This document shows positions 1 through 7,934 of a stretch of 64,000 bases of DNA, in pieces. Both the position numbers and the translations under genes were made by a program. The notes under the pieces are model-generated. The model saw only the letters and a program-made list of their open reading frames with translations. It made no database searches and was not told where the DNA came from. The stretch is from contig NZ_BMMU01000002.1 of the NCBI RefSeq assembly GCF_014646095.1, forward strand, positions 248,001-312,000, given 5' to 3'. The stretch is from Streptomyces lacrimifluminis. Lineage in GTDB: Bacteria; Actinomycetota; Actinomycetes; Streptomycetales; Streptomycetaceae. Within the stretch, counting starts at the first letter, position 1. Each line of letters begins with the position of its first letter.

Positions 1-1217
1 TCGAACACCACCTGGTCCGGGGTGCCCGTGCCGGTCTCGTGGCCCCCTGAGAGCACGCCGAGGTGCTGGGGGTCCCGGCAGGTGCAGGCGTAGGAGAAGT
101 GGTGGCGGCAGGTGCCGTAGGTGCTGTGCTGGTAGATGTACGGCACCGGCGTGTCGAAGCCGGTCAGCGGGCCGGTGAGACGCTCGCCGGGGGCGTAGAC
201 CTTCACCCAGGGGCCGTGGTTGGTGAAGCAGGCGCCGAACTCGCCGTCGCTGCGCAGGGCGCCGACGGAGAGCACGGACCCGGCGTACTCGGGCTTGTCG
301 GCGTAGGCGGCGGGCCAGAAGGGCGTCGCGCTGGCGTTGTTGCCGGCGGCGGCGACCAGCAGGGTGCGCGGCTGGTCGCGCAGGGCCTCCATGAACGCGG
401 CGATGCCGAGCAGGCCTTCCGTGCTGCCGTTCGACGTGCCCGCGGAGAGGCTGATGATGGCAGGCCAGCCGTCCCGCTCGACGGCCTCGAAGAGTTTGTC
501 GCCGAACTCGGACTCCAGGATGCCGCCCGCGTCGTTGAGCGTGTTGCGGGAGACGATGTTCGTGTTGGGTGCGACAGCCGCGACGAGCCCGGAGATGAAC
601 GTTCCGTGTCCCGCGTACTGCTGGAGGACGCCGGCCGTGTCGCACTCGTCGATCTGGGGGTCGCCCTGGACGTGGGCCATCGCCGGGTAGGACGCGTAGT
701 CGTGCATGAGGCCGGTGTCCATGATCAGGACACCGACGGCGCTGTCCGGGTCGTAGCCGCTCTCCGCCACCGCCGGGTTGGGCCCGGCGTGGTGCGGGAC
801 GGGGACGGGTTCGTCGCCCGGGCAGGCGTTGACGGCGATGTGCACCACGTGGTTGCGGCTGACCAGGCGCCGCCCGGCGTTGCCCTCCGTCTCCCTGAGC
901 GCGCGCAGGGCGCCCGCCACCGCGCGGTCACCGTGCCGGTCGCCCCGGCCCGGGTCGCCGACCCTTATCCGGGTGATGCCCGACCGGTTCGTCTCGGGAC
1001 TCGCCCGGCGCACCTCGTCGGCGGTCAGGCCGGCGAACGTGGTGAAGTGCGCGCGTACGGCATCCTCCACGATCCGCGCCTCCTCGCCGTCGCGGGCCAG
1101 GACGACGCCCTTCTCGTAGATGAACTCGGCGGCGTCGTCCGGCCCCATCGCCAGCTCGACGCCGGGCATGGAGCGCTGGATCTGGTCGAACTGCTCCTGG
1201 AAACGCTGAGGTGCCAT
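1..1217 (-). CDS. Subtilisin-like (S8 family) serine peptidase, C-terminal end outside the window
   Basis: The start ATG at 1217 follows a strong GGGGGAGG site. The visible 405 residues hold the subtilisin catalytic Asp (IMDTG, about residue 167), the catalytic His (GHGTFISG, about residue 204) and the oxyanion-hole region (AAAGNNAS). The catalytic Ser block (GTSxAxP) lies beyond the left edge, so integrity cannot be proven. There is no signal peptide; about 160 residues precede the protease domain, which suggests a cytoplasmic protease with a recognition or regulatory N-terminal part rather than a secreted nutrient protease. It is divergent from the TPR-CHAT gene across a 177-bp promoter region. 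The family assignment is secure; the link to the CHAT protein is inferred from the neighbourhood. Confidence 0.9.
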   Translation of the reverse strand, partial: MAPQRFQEQFDQIQRSMPGVELAMGPDDAAEFIYEKGVVLARDGEEARIVEDAVRAHFTTFAGLTADEVRRASPETNRSGITRIRVGDPGRGDRHGDRAVAGALRALRETEGNAGRRLVSRNHVVHIAVNACPGDEPVPVPHHAGPNPAVAESGYDPDSAVGVLIMDTGLMHDYASYPAMAHVQGDPQIDECDTAGVLQQYAGHGTFISGLVAAVAPNTNIVSRNTLNDAGGILESEFGDKLFEAVERDGWPAIISLSAGTSNGSTEGLLGIAAFMEALRDQPRTLLVAAAGNNASATPFWPAAYADKPEYAGSVLSVGALRSDGEFGACFTNHGPWVKVYAPGERLTGPLTGFDTPVPYIYQHSTYGTCRHHFSYACTCRDPQHLGVLSGGHETGTGTPDQVVF

Positions 1218-1394
1218 GGAATGTCCTCCCCCTTGAACCGATCCCCCTGCTGCCTCTATGGAGAGCCGTCTCCCGGCCGCGTGATACAGGGGCCGCCACA
1301 CGTTCGTTGATACAGGGGTCGCTCAGGGATGGACAACGAGTTATCCATGGCCAAACCTGTGTGACGCGGGGCGCGGAGCACTACCATCCGTTGG
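1218..1394. promoter_or_regulatory. Divergent promoter region with two TGATACAGGGG direct repeats
   Basis: The 177 bp between the peptidase and TPR-CHAT starts contain TGATACAGGGG at 1282-1292 and again at 1308-1318, 26 bp apart and in the same orientation. TGATACAGG recurs at 5908-5916 between the LuxR-type regulator and the astacin-like protease. The repeats may be binding sites for that regulator or repeated -10-like elements; the sequence does not tell which. Confidence 0.5.
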
Positions 1395-4001
1395 GTGACA
1401 GCGGGAAGCGACACGGTTCTCGAACTACTTCCGATGGTGTTCGCCCGCCCGAAGGACGCCCTCGCGCGCGCGGAGACCGTCCTCGGCAACGATCCGACGC
1501 CGTTGCACGCCTCCGTCGCCCATCAGGTGATCGGTCTGTGGCAGCGGGACTTCGGCGACATGCGCGTCGCCCTGCGTCATCTGCGGCGCGCCCGCGATCT
1601 CGCGGCGGACGCCGGGTCGGCGGAACGCGAGGCGGACGTCCTCGGCACGCTCGGCGTCGCGCTGGTCCACGCGGGCCGTACCCGGCAGGGCCTGGAGGCG
1701 TTCGAGCAGGGCGTCGACCGGGGTACGGGGCATACACGCGCGCGTGTGCTGTACCGGCGGGCGTACGCGTGGTGGGTGCTGGGGCATCATCGCGAGGCGC
1801 TGGACGACGTACGGCGGGCCATTCCCGTGCTGCGGCAGGCGGACGACGTCATCTGGACGGCGCGGGCGCTGACCCTGCGGGCCACCGTGCATCTGGCGCT
1901 GGGCCGGCCCGAGCGGGCCGACGCCGACTTCACCGCCGCCGAACAACTGTGGGACACCACCGGCCAGGAGCACGACAAGGCCGATGTCGTCGAGAGCCGG
2001 GCGCTGGCCGCGTACCGGGCGGGCGACATCCCGGCGGCGCTGCGCCTGTTCGACGAGGCGGCCGAGCGGTACGACCGGCTGGGCACGCCGATCTTCATGT
2101 TCTACATCCGCCGCTGCGAGGTGCTGATGGCTGCCGGGCTGGCCCGCGAAGCGGTCACCGAGGCCGACGCGGCGCTCGGTGTGCTCGACGGCATCGGCGG
2201 GCAGAGCACCCGCAAGGCGGAACTGCTCCTGACCGCCGCGAAGGCGGCCCGCCTCGCGGACGATCCGCACACCGCGATCGCCCGCGCGGCCGTGGCCGTA
2301 CGGCTGTTCGCCGGGCAGCGGCGCAGTTGGTGGGAGGCGCACGCCCGGCTGGTGCTGCTCGACGCGCGGGTCGCGACCGGGCGGACGTCGGGCCGGCTCG
2401 TCGCGGACGCGGCGGCGCTGGCCGAACGGCTCGCCGCCTTCGGCTCCCCGGCCGCGCCCGAGGCGTCGCTGCTCGCGGGCCGGATCGCGCTCGCGCTGGG
2501 CTGGACCGAGGACGCGGAGAAGCATCTGAAGGTCGCTGCCCGCAGCCGGCGCGTCGGTCCGCCGCTGGCGCGGATGACGGGCTGGGCCGCGCAGGCGCTG
2601 CGCGCGGAGGCGGCCGGGTCGGGGCGGGGTGTACTGGAGGCCTGCCGGCGCGGGCTCGCCGTCCTGGACGACCACCGGATGACGCTCGGGGCGTCGGAGC
2701 TGCGGGCGCGGGCCACGGCGCAGGGCGCCGAGCTGGCCGCGCTGGCCCAGCGGGCGACCCTGGTGTCCGGTGGGCCGCGGCGGCTGCTGGTGTGGAGCGA
2801 GCGGTGGCGGGCCACGGTCCTGTCGGCGCCGCCCGCCCGGCCGCCCGACGACCCGGCGCTCGTGCAGAGCCTCACCGCCTTCCGGGAGATCGCGGCCCGC
2901 GCGGAGGAGGCCCGGATCGACGGCCGCCCGGTGCCCGCTCTTGAGCGTGAACAGCGGCGTCTGGAACGGGAAGTGCGCTCCCGCACCCTTCACATCCGCG
3001 GCGAGTCACCCGGTAGCGGGCGCCGCTTCGACCCCGGTCGGCTGCTCGAACGTCTCGGCGACGGCGTGCGGTTGATAGAGATCGCCGTCGTCGCCGGCCG
3101 GGTGCAGGTGCTGTTGTGCGGCGAGGGGCGGGTGCGCCGCTTCGAGGCGGGGCTGCTCGCGGACGCGGTGACGGAGGCCGAGCACGTGCAGGCCGGGCTG
3201 CGGCGGCTCGCGCACCCGGGGGCGGACGGCAGGCTGCCGGTGCTGGAGGCCGCGGGCCGCCGGCTGGAGCAACTGCTGCTGGGCGCGGCCGTACCGCATC
3301 TGGGCTCGGGCCCGGTGGTCGTGGTCCCGCCGGGCAGGCTGCACCGGGTGCCCTGGGCCCTGTTGCCCTCCCTCCGGGAGCGGGTGCTCAGTGTGTCCCC
3401 GTCGGCGAGCAGTTGGCTGCGCGCCCAGGAGACCGGGCCCCCGCCGGGCGGCCGGCACGTCCTCGTCCGGGGGCCGGGCCTGGCGAGCGGTGGGGCGGAG
3501 GTGCCCGAGCTGGTCGACCGGTACGGCAGACCGACGGTGCTGGAACACGAGGGCGCGCGGGTACCGGCGGTGCTGGACGCGCTCGACGGGGCCGCGCTGG
3601 CCCATATCGCGGCCCACGGCACCTTCCGGGCGGACAGTCCCCTGTTCTCGTCCCTCCGCATGGCCGACGGCCCACTGATCGTCCACGACTTCGAACGCCT
3701 CGACCGCAGCCCGTACCGGATCATCCTGTCCAGCTGCGACACCGGCCGCCTGGCGAACGTCGGCGCTGACGAACTCCTCGGCCTGGTCACGGCGTTGCTT
3801 CCGCTGGGCACGGCGGGCGTGGTGGCGAGCAGCGCACCGGTCAACGACGCGGCCGTGGTCCCGCTGATGCTGGCCCTGCACAAGGGCCTCAGCGTGGGCC
3901 TCTCCCTCGCCGAGGCCCTGCGCGACGCCCGCGCGGCCCTCCCCGGGGACGCGACGCACCAGGCAACGGGGTGGGCGTTCTCGGCGTTCGGCGCCGCCTG
4001 A
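1395..4001 (+). CDS. TPR-repeat protein with C-terminal CHAT (caspase-like) protease domain
   Basis: This 868-residue protein opens with alpha-helical tetratricopeptide-like repeats over roughly residues 10-420 (repeated patterns such as LGTLGVALVHAGR and ARALTLRATVHLALGRPERA). It ends in a CHAT domain from about residue 590. The CHAT dyad is visible: His in IAAHGTF (residue 741) and Cys in LSSCDTG (residue 781), followed by the typical LLPLGTAGVVAS strand. CHAT domains are caspase/separase-like cysteine proteases; with TPRs as the sensing arm they appear in bacterial conflict and regulated-proteolysis systems. The GTG start at 1395 gives the full first TPR. The divergent S8 peptidase could be a partner or substrate; this is inference. 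Confidence 0.88.
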   Translation: MTAGSDTVLELLPMVFARPKDALARAETVLGNDPTPLHASVAHQVIGLWQRDFGDMRVALRHLRRARDLAADAGSAEREADVLGTLGVALVHAGRTRQGLEAFEQGVDRGTGHTRARVLYRRAYAWWVLGHHREALDDVRRAIPVLRQADDVIWTARALTLRATVHLALGRPERADADFTAAEQLWDTTGQEHDKADVVESRALAAYRAGDIPAALRLFDEAAERYDRLGTPIFMFYIRRCEVLMAAGLAREAVTEADAALGVLDGIGGQSTRKAELLLTAAKAARLADDPHTAIARAAVAVRLFAGQRRSWWEAHARLVLLDARVATGRTSGRLVADAAALAERLAAFGSPAAPEASLLAGRIALALGWTEDAEKHLKVAARSRRVGPPLARMTGWAAQALRAEAAGSGRGVLEACRRGLAVLDDHRMTLGASELRARATAQGAELAALAQRATLVSGGPRRLLVWSERWRATVLSAPPARPPDDPALVQSLTAFREIAARAEEARIDGRPVPALEREQRRLEREVRSRTLHIRGESPGSGRRFDPGRLLERLGDGVRLIEIAVVAGRVQVLLCGEGRVRRFEAGLLADAVTEAEHVQAGLRRLAHPGADGRLPVLEAAGRRLEQLLLGAAVPHLGSGPVVVVPPGRLHRVPWALLPSLRERVLSVSPSASSWLRAQETGPPPGGRHVLVRGPGLASGGAEVPELVDRYGRPTVLEHEGARVPAVLDALDGAALAHIAAHGTFRADSPLFSSLRMADGPLIVHDFERLDRSPYRIILSSCDTGRLANVGADELLGLVTALLPLGTAGVVASSAPVNDAAVVPLMLALHKGLSVGLSLAEALRDARAALPGDATHQATGWAFSAFGAA

Positions 4002-4026
4002 ACCCACCCTGCCCATGCCCCGACGA

Positions 4027-5880
4027 TCACGCGGGCTGCGCGGCCCGGACCTCGTCCAGCAGGCATGGCAGCGCGGTCCGGTCGCTCGCGCCGAGGCGGG
4101 TGTACGCGCTGTACAGGTGGTTTCCGACCGTCCGGACGGACAGGGTGAGCCGGTCCGCGATCTCGCGGTTGCTCAGGCCGGTCGCCGCCAGGGTGACGAT
4201 CTGGCGCTGGCGCGCGGTGAGTTCGCCGAGGACCAGACCGGACAGGGCCGGGGTGCGGGCGCCCTGGCAGCGGCGGGCCAGGGCCATCGCCCGGGAGCGG
4301 GACCTGCGGGCGGCACGCGGGTCTCGGTGCACCGGGACGGCCTGGGCGTGTGCCTCGGCCGCGAAGAGCAACAGGCCCCGCCGCTCCAGGAGTTCGGCGG
4401 CTCGGTCCAGCGCGGGACCGTCCTGGCGGACGAGCGCGTCGGCGTGCCGGGCCAGGGGTTCGGCCTTCTCACCCGGCAGTTGGGCGAGCCGGTCCGCGAC
4501 CAGGTGCGGGGCCCCGAGGCGTACGGCGTCGTACAGGACGTACGCCTCCCCCTCCCCGCCCTCGGGGACCGTTACCGACTCCAGTGCCCCGGCGATGTCA
4601 CCCTGCGCCACCCGGAGCCACGGGGTCGCCCGCCCCGGGGACGCGGTCGCGACCTCGCTCAACTGGGTTGCCGCCAGCGCCAGTTCCGTACGACAGCACG
4701 GGTCGTCCGGGGTGCCGCGCAGGCCCTCCCGGGCCCAGGACAGGGCCTCGCGCAGTTCTCCGCGCAGTCGGGCGAAGCGGGCCCGGACGGTCGCGTAGTC
4801 GGCCGGGACCGCAGGGTGCGATGCCGCGCTCTCGGCCGTCAGCCAGTCCCCGACGGGGCCCGCCGCCTCCTGGACGTCGGTGCGCTCGATGCGGTCGGCC
4901 AGTTCGGCGCGCTCGGCGTCCAGGGCCGACGCGCACTCGGCCGGGGTGCGGGACAGCCGCCTCGCCCGGAGTTGCCCGGCGTCCGCGCGCAGGACGGGGC
5001 CGTGCAGGGGGTGGGCGAGGCGTACCTCGGAGTGGGCGTCGAGGCGGATCAGGCCGTCGGCTTCGAGGCGCTCCAGCGTGCCCAGGTCCAGGTTCAGGTC
5101 CGCGAGGTCCAGCGGGAGCGGTTCGCTGAACGCCAGGCGCTCCAGAACGTCCCGTTCCTCGGCGCAGGCGCGGTTCAGGGACCGGCCGGCCCGTTCCCGT
5201 ATCGCAGCCGTCACGGGAACCGGGCCTCGCCACATCAACTCACCGGCCTCCAGGGTGAGTTCGCCGCGTGCGCGCACCGCACCGACCAGGTCGCGCAGCA
5301 GCCGGAGGTCACCCTGGCAGAGATGGTGCAGGCGGCGGGCGGTGAGCGGCTCGACCGGACCACCCGCGCCGGCCGCGACCAGGTGGGCGGTGGCCTCGCG
5401 GGGCAGCGGTTCCAGGGCGAGACGCGGCAGCACCTCGCCGGTCCACAGCCGGGCCACCGCGCCCGGCGCCGGGGCACCGTCCGTCGCCACCACGAGCAGC
5501 CTCGTACGTCCGTGCACCCCGAGCTGGTGGACCAGGGCCGCCGAGGAGTCGTCCAGCAGATGGGCGTCGTCGACCAGCAACGTTCGTACGTCGGAAAGGA
5601 GTTGGACCGCACGGTGCAGGGAGACCCGCTCCGGGAGGAGGTGCGCGAACGCGGCGAAGGGGATGCCCCGGGTCTCGGGTGTGCCGCTGACCTTCGCGCA
5701 GTCGGTGCCCCGGACGGCCTCCGTGACGAGACGGGTCTTGCCGTGTCCGGCCGGGCCCGTCACCACGACGCCGTGCCGTTCGGCCGCGATCGGCCGGCGG
5801 AGGAGCTCCAGTTCGTCGTCCCGGCCGGTGAACGGCCAGGGCAGTTCCAGGGTCTTGGCGTCCTGTACGAAAGTCGTCAC
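4027..5880 (-). CDS. ATPase-containing LuxR-family transcriptional regulator
   Basis: The 617-residue product starts with an AAA/STAND-type ATPase: Walker A GPAGHGKT (residues 42-49) and Walker B LLVDDAHLLDD (about residue 96). A helical middle region follows, and then a C-terminal LuxR helix-turn-helix (LTARQRQIVTLAATGLSNRE ... VRTVGNHLYSAYTRLGASDR). It is shorter than the roughly 900-residue LAL regulators, so the middle helical repeats are reduced. The GTG start at 5880 has no clear ribosome binding site, so a leaderless message is possible. It converges on the TPR-CHAT gene (25 bp apart) and is divergent from the astacin-like protease. The shared TGATACAGG motif suggests it controls this protease group, though nothing proves it. 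Confidence 0.88.
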   Translation of the reverse strand: MTTFVQDAKTLELPWPFTGRDDELELLRRPIAAERHGVVVTGPAGHGKTRLVTEAVRGTDCAKVSGTPETRGIPFAAFAHLLPERVSLHRAVQLLSDVRTLLVDDAHLLDDSSAALVHQLGVHGRTRLLVVATDGAPAPGAVARLWTGEVLPRLALEPLPREATAHLVAAGAGGPVEPLTARRLHHLCQGDLRLLRDLVGAVRARGELTLEAGELMWRGPVPVTAAIRERAGRSLNRACAEERDVLERLAFSEPLPLDLADLNLDLGTLERLEADGLIRLDAHSEVRLAHPLHGPVLRADAGQLRARRLSRTPAECASALDAERAELADRIERTDVQEAAGPVGDWLTAESAASHPAVPADYATVRARFARLRGELREALSWAREGLRGTPDDPCCRTELALAATQLSEVATASPGRATPWLRVAQGDIAGALESVTVPEGGEGEAYVLYDAVRLGAPHLVADRLAQLPGEKAEPLARHADALVRQDGPALDRAAELLERRGLLLFAAEAHAQAVPVHRDPRAARRSRSRAMALARRCQGARTPALSGLVLGELTARQRQIVTLAATGLSNREIADRLTLSVRTVGNHLYSAYTRLGASDRTALPCLLDEVRAAQPA

Positions 5881-5976
5881 GTGAACAGGAGCACGCCTAC
5901 TCAGCTTTGATACAGGCCGACTTGAGTAGCCCCCGACTCAGGCGCCCGAGCACCCGTGACCCGCAGTCTGTTCCCC
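5881..5976. promoter_or_regulatory. Divergent promoter region with inverted repeat CTACTCA...TGAGTAG
   Basis: A perfect 7-bp inverted repeat, CTACTCA (5897-5903) and TGAGTAG (5923-5929), encloses TGATACAGG at 5908-5916. It lies immediately upstream of the regulator's GTG start. It is a candidate autoregulatory operator for the divergent LuxR-type regulator and protease genes. Confidence 0.45.
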
Positions 5977-7062
5977 ATGAACGCACGGTTCTGCTCGCTC
6001 CCGCAGCAACCGGCCCCCACGTTCGCACCGGGGTTGCCGGCCGAGCGGCTCAGTGCGCTCCTCTCGGGGCGCCTGATGTGGGTGAACGGCACCGTGCTCC
6101 ACTACTACTTCTTCGACCGGGACAGCGACGGCTCGGTCATCCCACTGCCGGGCACCGGGGAGACACGGTGGGAGTCGTGGGTCGGCGCCGAGGCACAGCG
6201 CGAGGTCGTCCGCGACTGCTTCCGGGAGTGGCTGGACCTGGGGATCGGGCTGTCGTTCGTCGAGGTGCGCGACCGATCGGAGGCCGAACTGCGCATCGGG
6301 TTCCAGACCGGTGACGGTTCGTACTCCACGGTCGGGCGGGACGCACTGTCGGTGGGCCTGGGGCGGCGCACGATGAACTTCGGCTGGGATCTGACCGCGC
6401 CCGGGGAGCGCGCGACGGCCCTGCACGAAATCGGGCACGCCCTGGGCCTGCTGCACGAGCACCAGAGCCCGTTCGCCGGCATCCACTGGGACGACGAGGC
6501 CGTGTACGACGACCTGGCCGGACCGCCCAACTTCTGGGGCCGGGACAAGACCCACTTCAACATTCTGCGCAAGCTCGACCCGGACGAGGCCAACGGTTCC
6601 GTCTGGGACCCGCTGTCGATCATGGAGTATCCGTTCTCGGCGGGGCTGGTCCTCGAACCGGAGCAGTTCCGGTCCGGGGTCAGGCCCCCGGGGACGCTCT
6701 CCCCGGCCGACAAGGAGTGCGTGCTCCGCTGGTATCCACCGACGGGCACGTGCAGGCCGGCCGGACTCGCACCGTTCAGGTCCGCACCCCTGTGCCTCGG
6801 CGCGGGCGAGCAGGCCGACTTCGGCATCGCCCCGCCGGAGACCCGCGACTACACCGTGGGGGCCTTCGGGGAGAGCGACACGGTCGTCGCGGTCTTCGAG
6901 GAGATCGACGGCGAGCCCCGTTACCTCTCCGCCGAGGACGACGGCGGCACTCCGCGCAACGCCCACGTAAGGATCCGGCTCGTCAAGGGCCGCCACTACT
7001 TCGTCCGCGTACGCCTCTACTCCACCTGGGGATCGGGGGAAACGGCCGTCATGTGCTGGTGA
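5977..7062 (+). CDS. Astacin-like (M12A) zinc metallopeptidase
   Basis: The product carries the full astacin zinc site HEIGHALGLLHEHQSP (three His ligands and catalytic Glu) and, about 60 residues on, the Met-turn SIMEYPF. The catalytic domain covers roughly residues 25-230. It is followed by a beta-rich tail of about 100 residues that resembles a pre-peptidase C-terminal or jelly-roll domain. No signal peptide is evident, which is unusual for a secreted astacin and fits an intracellular role beside the CHAT and S8 proteases. The start is uncertain: ATG 5977 is chosen, but GTG 5956 is in frame and neither has a good ribosome binding site. It is divergent from the ATPase-LuxR regulator. Confidence 0.87.
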   Translation: MNARFCSLPQQPAPTFAPGLPAERLSALLSGRLMWVNGTVLHYYFFDRDSDGSVIPLPGTGETRWESWVGAEAQREVVRDCFREWLDLGIGLSFVEVRDRSEAELRIGFQTGDGSYSTVGRDALSVGLGRRTMNFGWDLTAPGERATALHEIGHALGLLHEHQSPFAGIHWDDEAVYDDLAGPPNFWGRDKTHFNILRKLDPDEANGSVWDPLSIMEYPFSAGLVLEPEQFRSGVRPPGTLSPADKECVLRWYPPTGTCRPAGLAPFRSAPLCLGAGEQADFGIAPPETRDYTVGAFGESDTVVAVFEEIDGEPRYLSAEDDGGTPRNAHVRIRLVKGRHYFVRVRLYSTWGSGETAVMCW

Positions 7063-7134
7063 AGCTGGGGGCAGAGACCAGCGCATGACGGCCGCCGCGG
7101 ACGAATCGGACCACCGTCGGGCACTCGGGGGAGC

Positions 7135-7178
7135 GGTCGAGGACGTCACCTTCATGGGGGAGGGTGACGTCCTCGACC
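7135..7178 (+). terminator. Strong hairpin after the astacin-like gene
   Basis: A perfect 16-bp inverted repeat (7135-7150 and 7163-7178, arms GGTCGAGGACGTCACC and its complement) with a 12-nt loop lies 72 bp after the protease stop codon. It has no T tract, as is common for streptomycete terminators, and could also stop transcription from the opposite side. Confidence 0.7.
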
Positions 7179-7230
7179 ACGCCATGTACATACGTCCACG
7201 CCATGTACGTACGTCCATGCCGTGTACGCC
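7177..7230. repeat. 19-bp tandem repeat, about 2.8 copies
   Basis: CCACGCCATGTACATACGT (7177-7195) is followed directly by CCACGCCATGTACGTACGT (7196-7214) and a degenerate third copy beginning CCATGCCGTGTACGCC (7215-7230). It lies between the terminator and the stop codon of a decayed monooxygenase gene. Expansion by slippage is the simplest explanation. Confidence 0.8.
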
Positions 7231-7234
7231 GGGT

Positions 7235-7591
7235 TCAGGACGCCGCGCGCTCCCCCGCCGCGCCGGCGTCGGGACGGGCGAGGCCGAGCCGGTCGCGGAG
7301 GGTGGTGCCCTCGTACTCCGTACGGAAGACACCGCGTTCCTGGAGCAGCGGGACGACCGTGTCGGTGAAGCCGTCGATGCCGCCCGGGGTGGTGTGCGGG
7401 ACCAGGACGAAGCCGTCGCTCGCGTCGGTCTGGACGAAGTCGCTGATGGTCTCGGCTACGGAGGCCGGGGAGCCGACGAGGTTCTGGCGGTTTCCGGTCT
7501 CGACGACGAGGTCGCGGATGGACCAGTTGTCGGACTCCGCTCGCTCCCGCCACTCGCGGGCGGTGGCCAGCGGGTCGCGGTACCTCCGCAC
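7235..7591 (-). pseudogene. C-terminal remnant of an LLM flavin-dependent (NtaA/SnaA/DszA-type) monooxygenase
   Basis: The 118 codons encode only the C-terminal quarter of a nitrilotriacetate-monooxygenase-type enzyme. Recognisable stretches are VGSPASVAETISDFVQ, FVLVPHTTPGGIDGFTD and VVPLLQERGVFRTEYEG. Full-length members are about 440 residues. The sequence upstream does not continue the TIM barrel, so this is a truncated gene. Such enzymes oxidise organosulfur or chelator compounds in sulfur scavenging, which fits the nearby leader peptide and glutathione-transferase-like gene. Confidence 0.75.
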
Positions 7592-7659
7592 CTGGGCCCG
7601 GCCAGGGGCGACGGTGTGTTCGCCACGGTCCTTCCGGGCTCAGGCGCTGACAGCAGCGG

Positions 7660-7835
7660 GGGCAGTGGCGGCGTATCGGCTGGCGGGGCGGTCAGGCCCA
7701 ACAGTCCACGCAGGGGGTCGGCCTCGTACGCCTGCCGGAAGACGCCCCTGCGCTGGAGTTAGGGGACCAGTTGCCGGGTGATCGCCAGGAGGTCGTGCCC
7801 GGCGACAGCGGGCCGCAGTGTGTCGGCCAGATGAA
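7660..7835 (-). pseudogene. Second C-terminal remnant of an LLM monooxygenase, with in-frame stop
   Basis: Read leftwards, this stretch gives LADTLRPAVAGHDLLAITRQ, then LVP, a TAA stop (7761-7759), then LQRRGVFRQAYEADPLRGLL. This is the same C-terminal signature (VPxLQRRGVFR) as the remnant at 7235-7591. The stop falls where functional members have Leu, and the barrel is missing. Two tandem tails of the same family imply that two paralogous monooxygenases once stood here or that one was duplicated and lost. Confidence 0.6.
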
Positions 7836-7841
7836 CACCGG

Positions 7842-7862
7842 CCGCGCCCCAAAGGGGCGCGG
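7842..7862. terminator. GC-rich hairpin (CCGCGCCCC-AAA-GGGGCGCGG)
   Basis: A perfect 9-bp stem with an AAA loop. The same type of stem (GCGCCCCTTTCGGGGCGC) occurs at 31130-31149. It lies downstream of the glutathione-transferase-like gene on the minus strand and probably ends its transcript. Confidence 0.55.
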
Positions 7863-7879
7863 GGCTGTATTCGACATGC

Positions 7880-7901
7880 GGCTCCGCCGCGTGGGCGCGA
7901 C
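7880..7901. repeat. Dispersed 22-bp intergenic repeat, copy 1
   Basis: The 22-mer running from GGCTCCGCCG to GGGCGCGAC is identical to 36576-36597, the other intergenic copy seen here. It may be part of a dispersed intergenic element. Confidence 0.6.
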
Positions 7902-7934
7902 AAGCCCCCACCGGGCCCGCGGACAACGAACCGC

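Noticed and set aside
1425..2993. Long minus-strand ORF (522 codons) and other long ORFs opposite or out of frame with the TPR-CHAT gene
   Set aside because: They are GC-frame shadows; their translations are Arg/Pro/Ala-rich without domain signatures, while the plus frame encodes clear TPR and CHAT domains.
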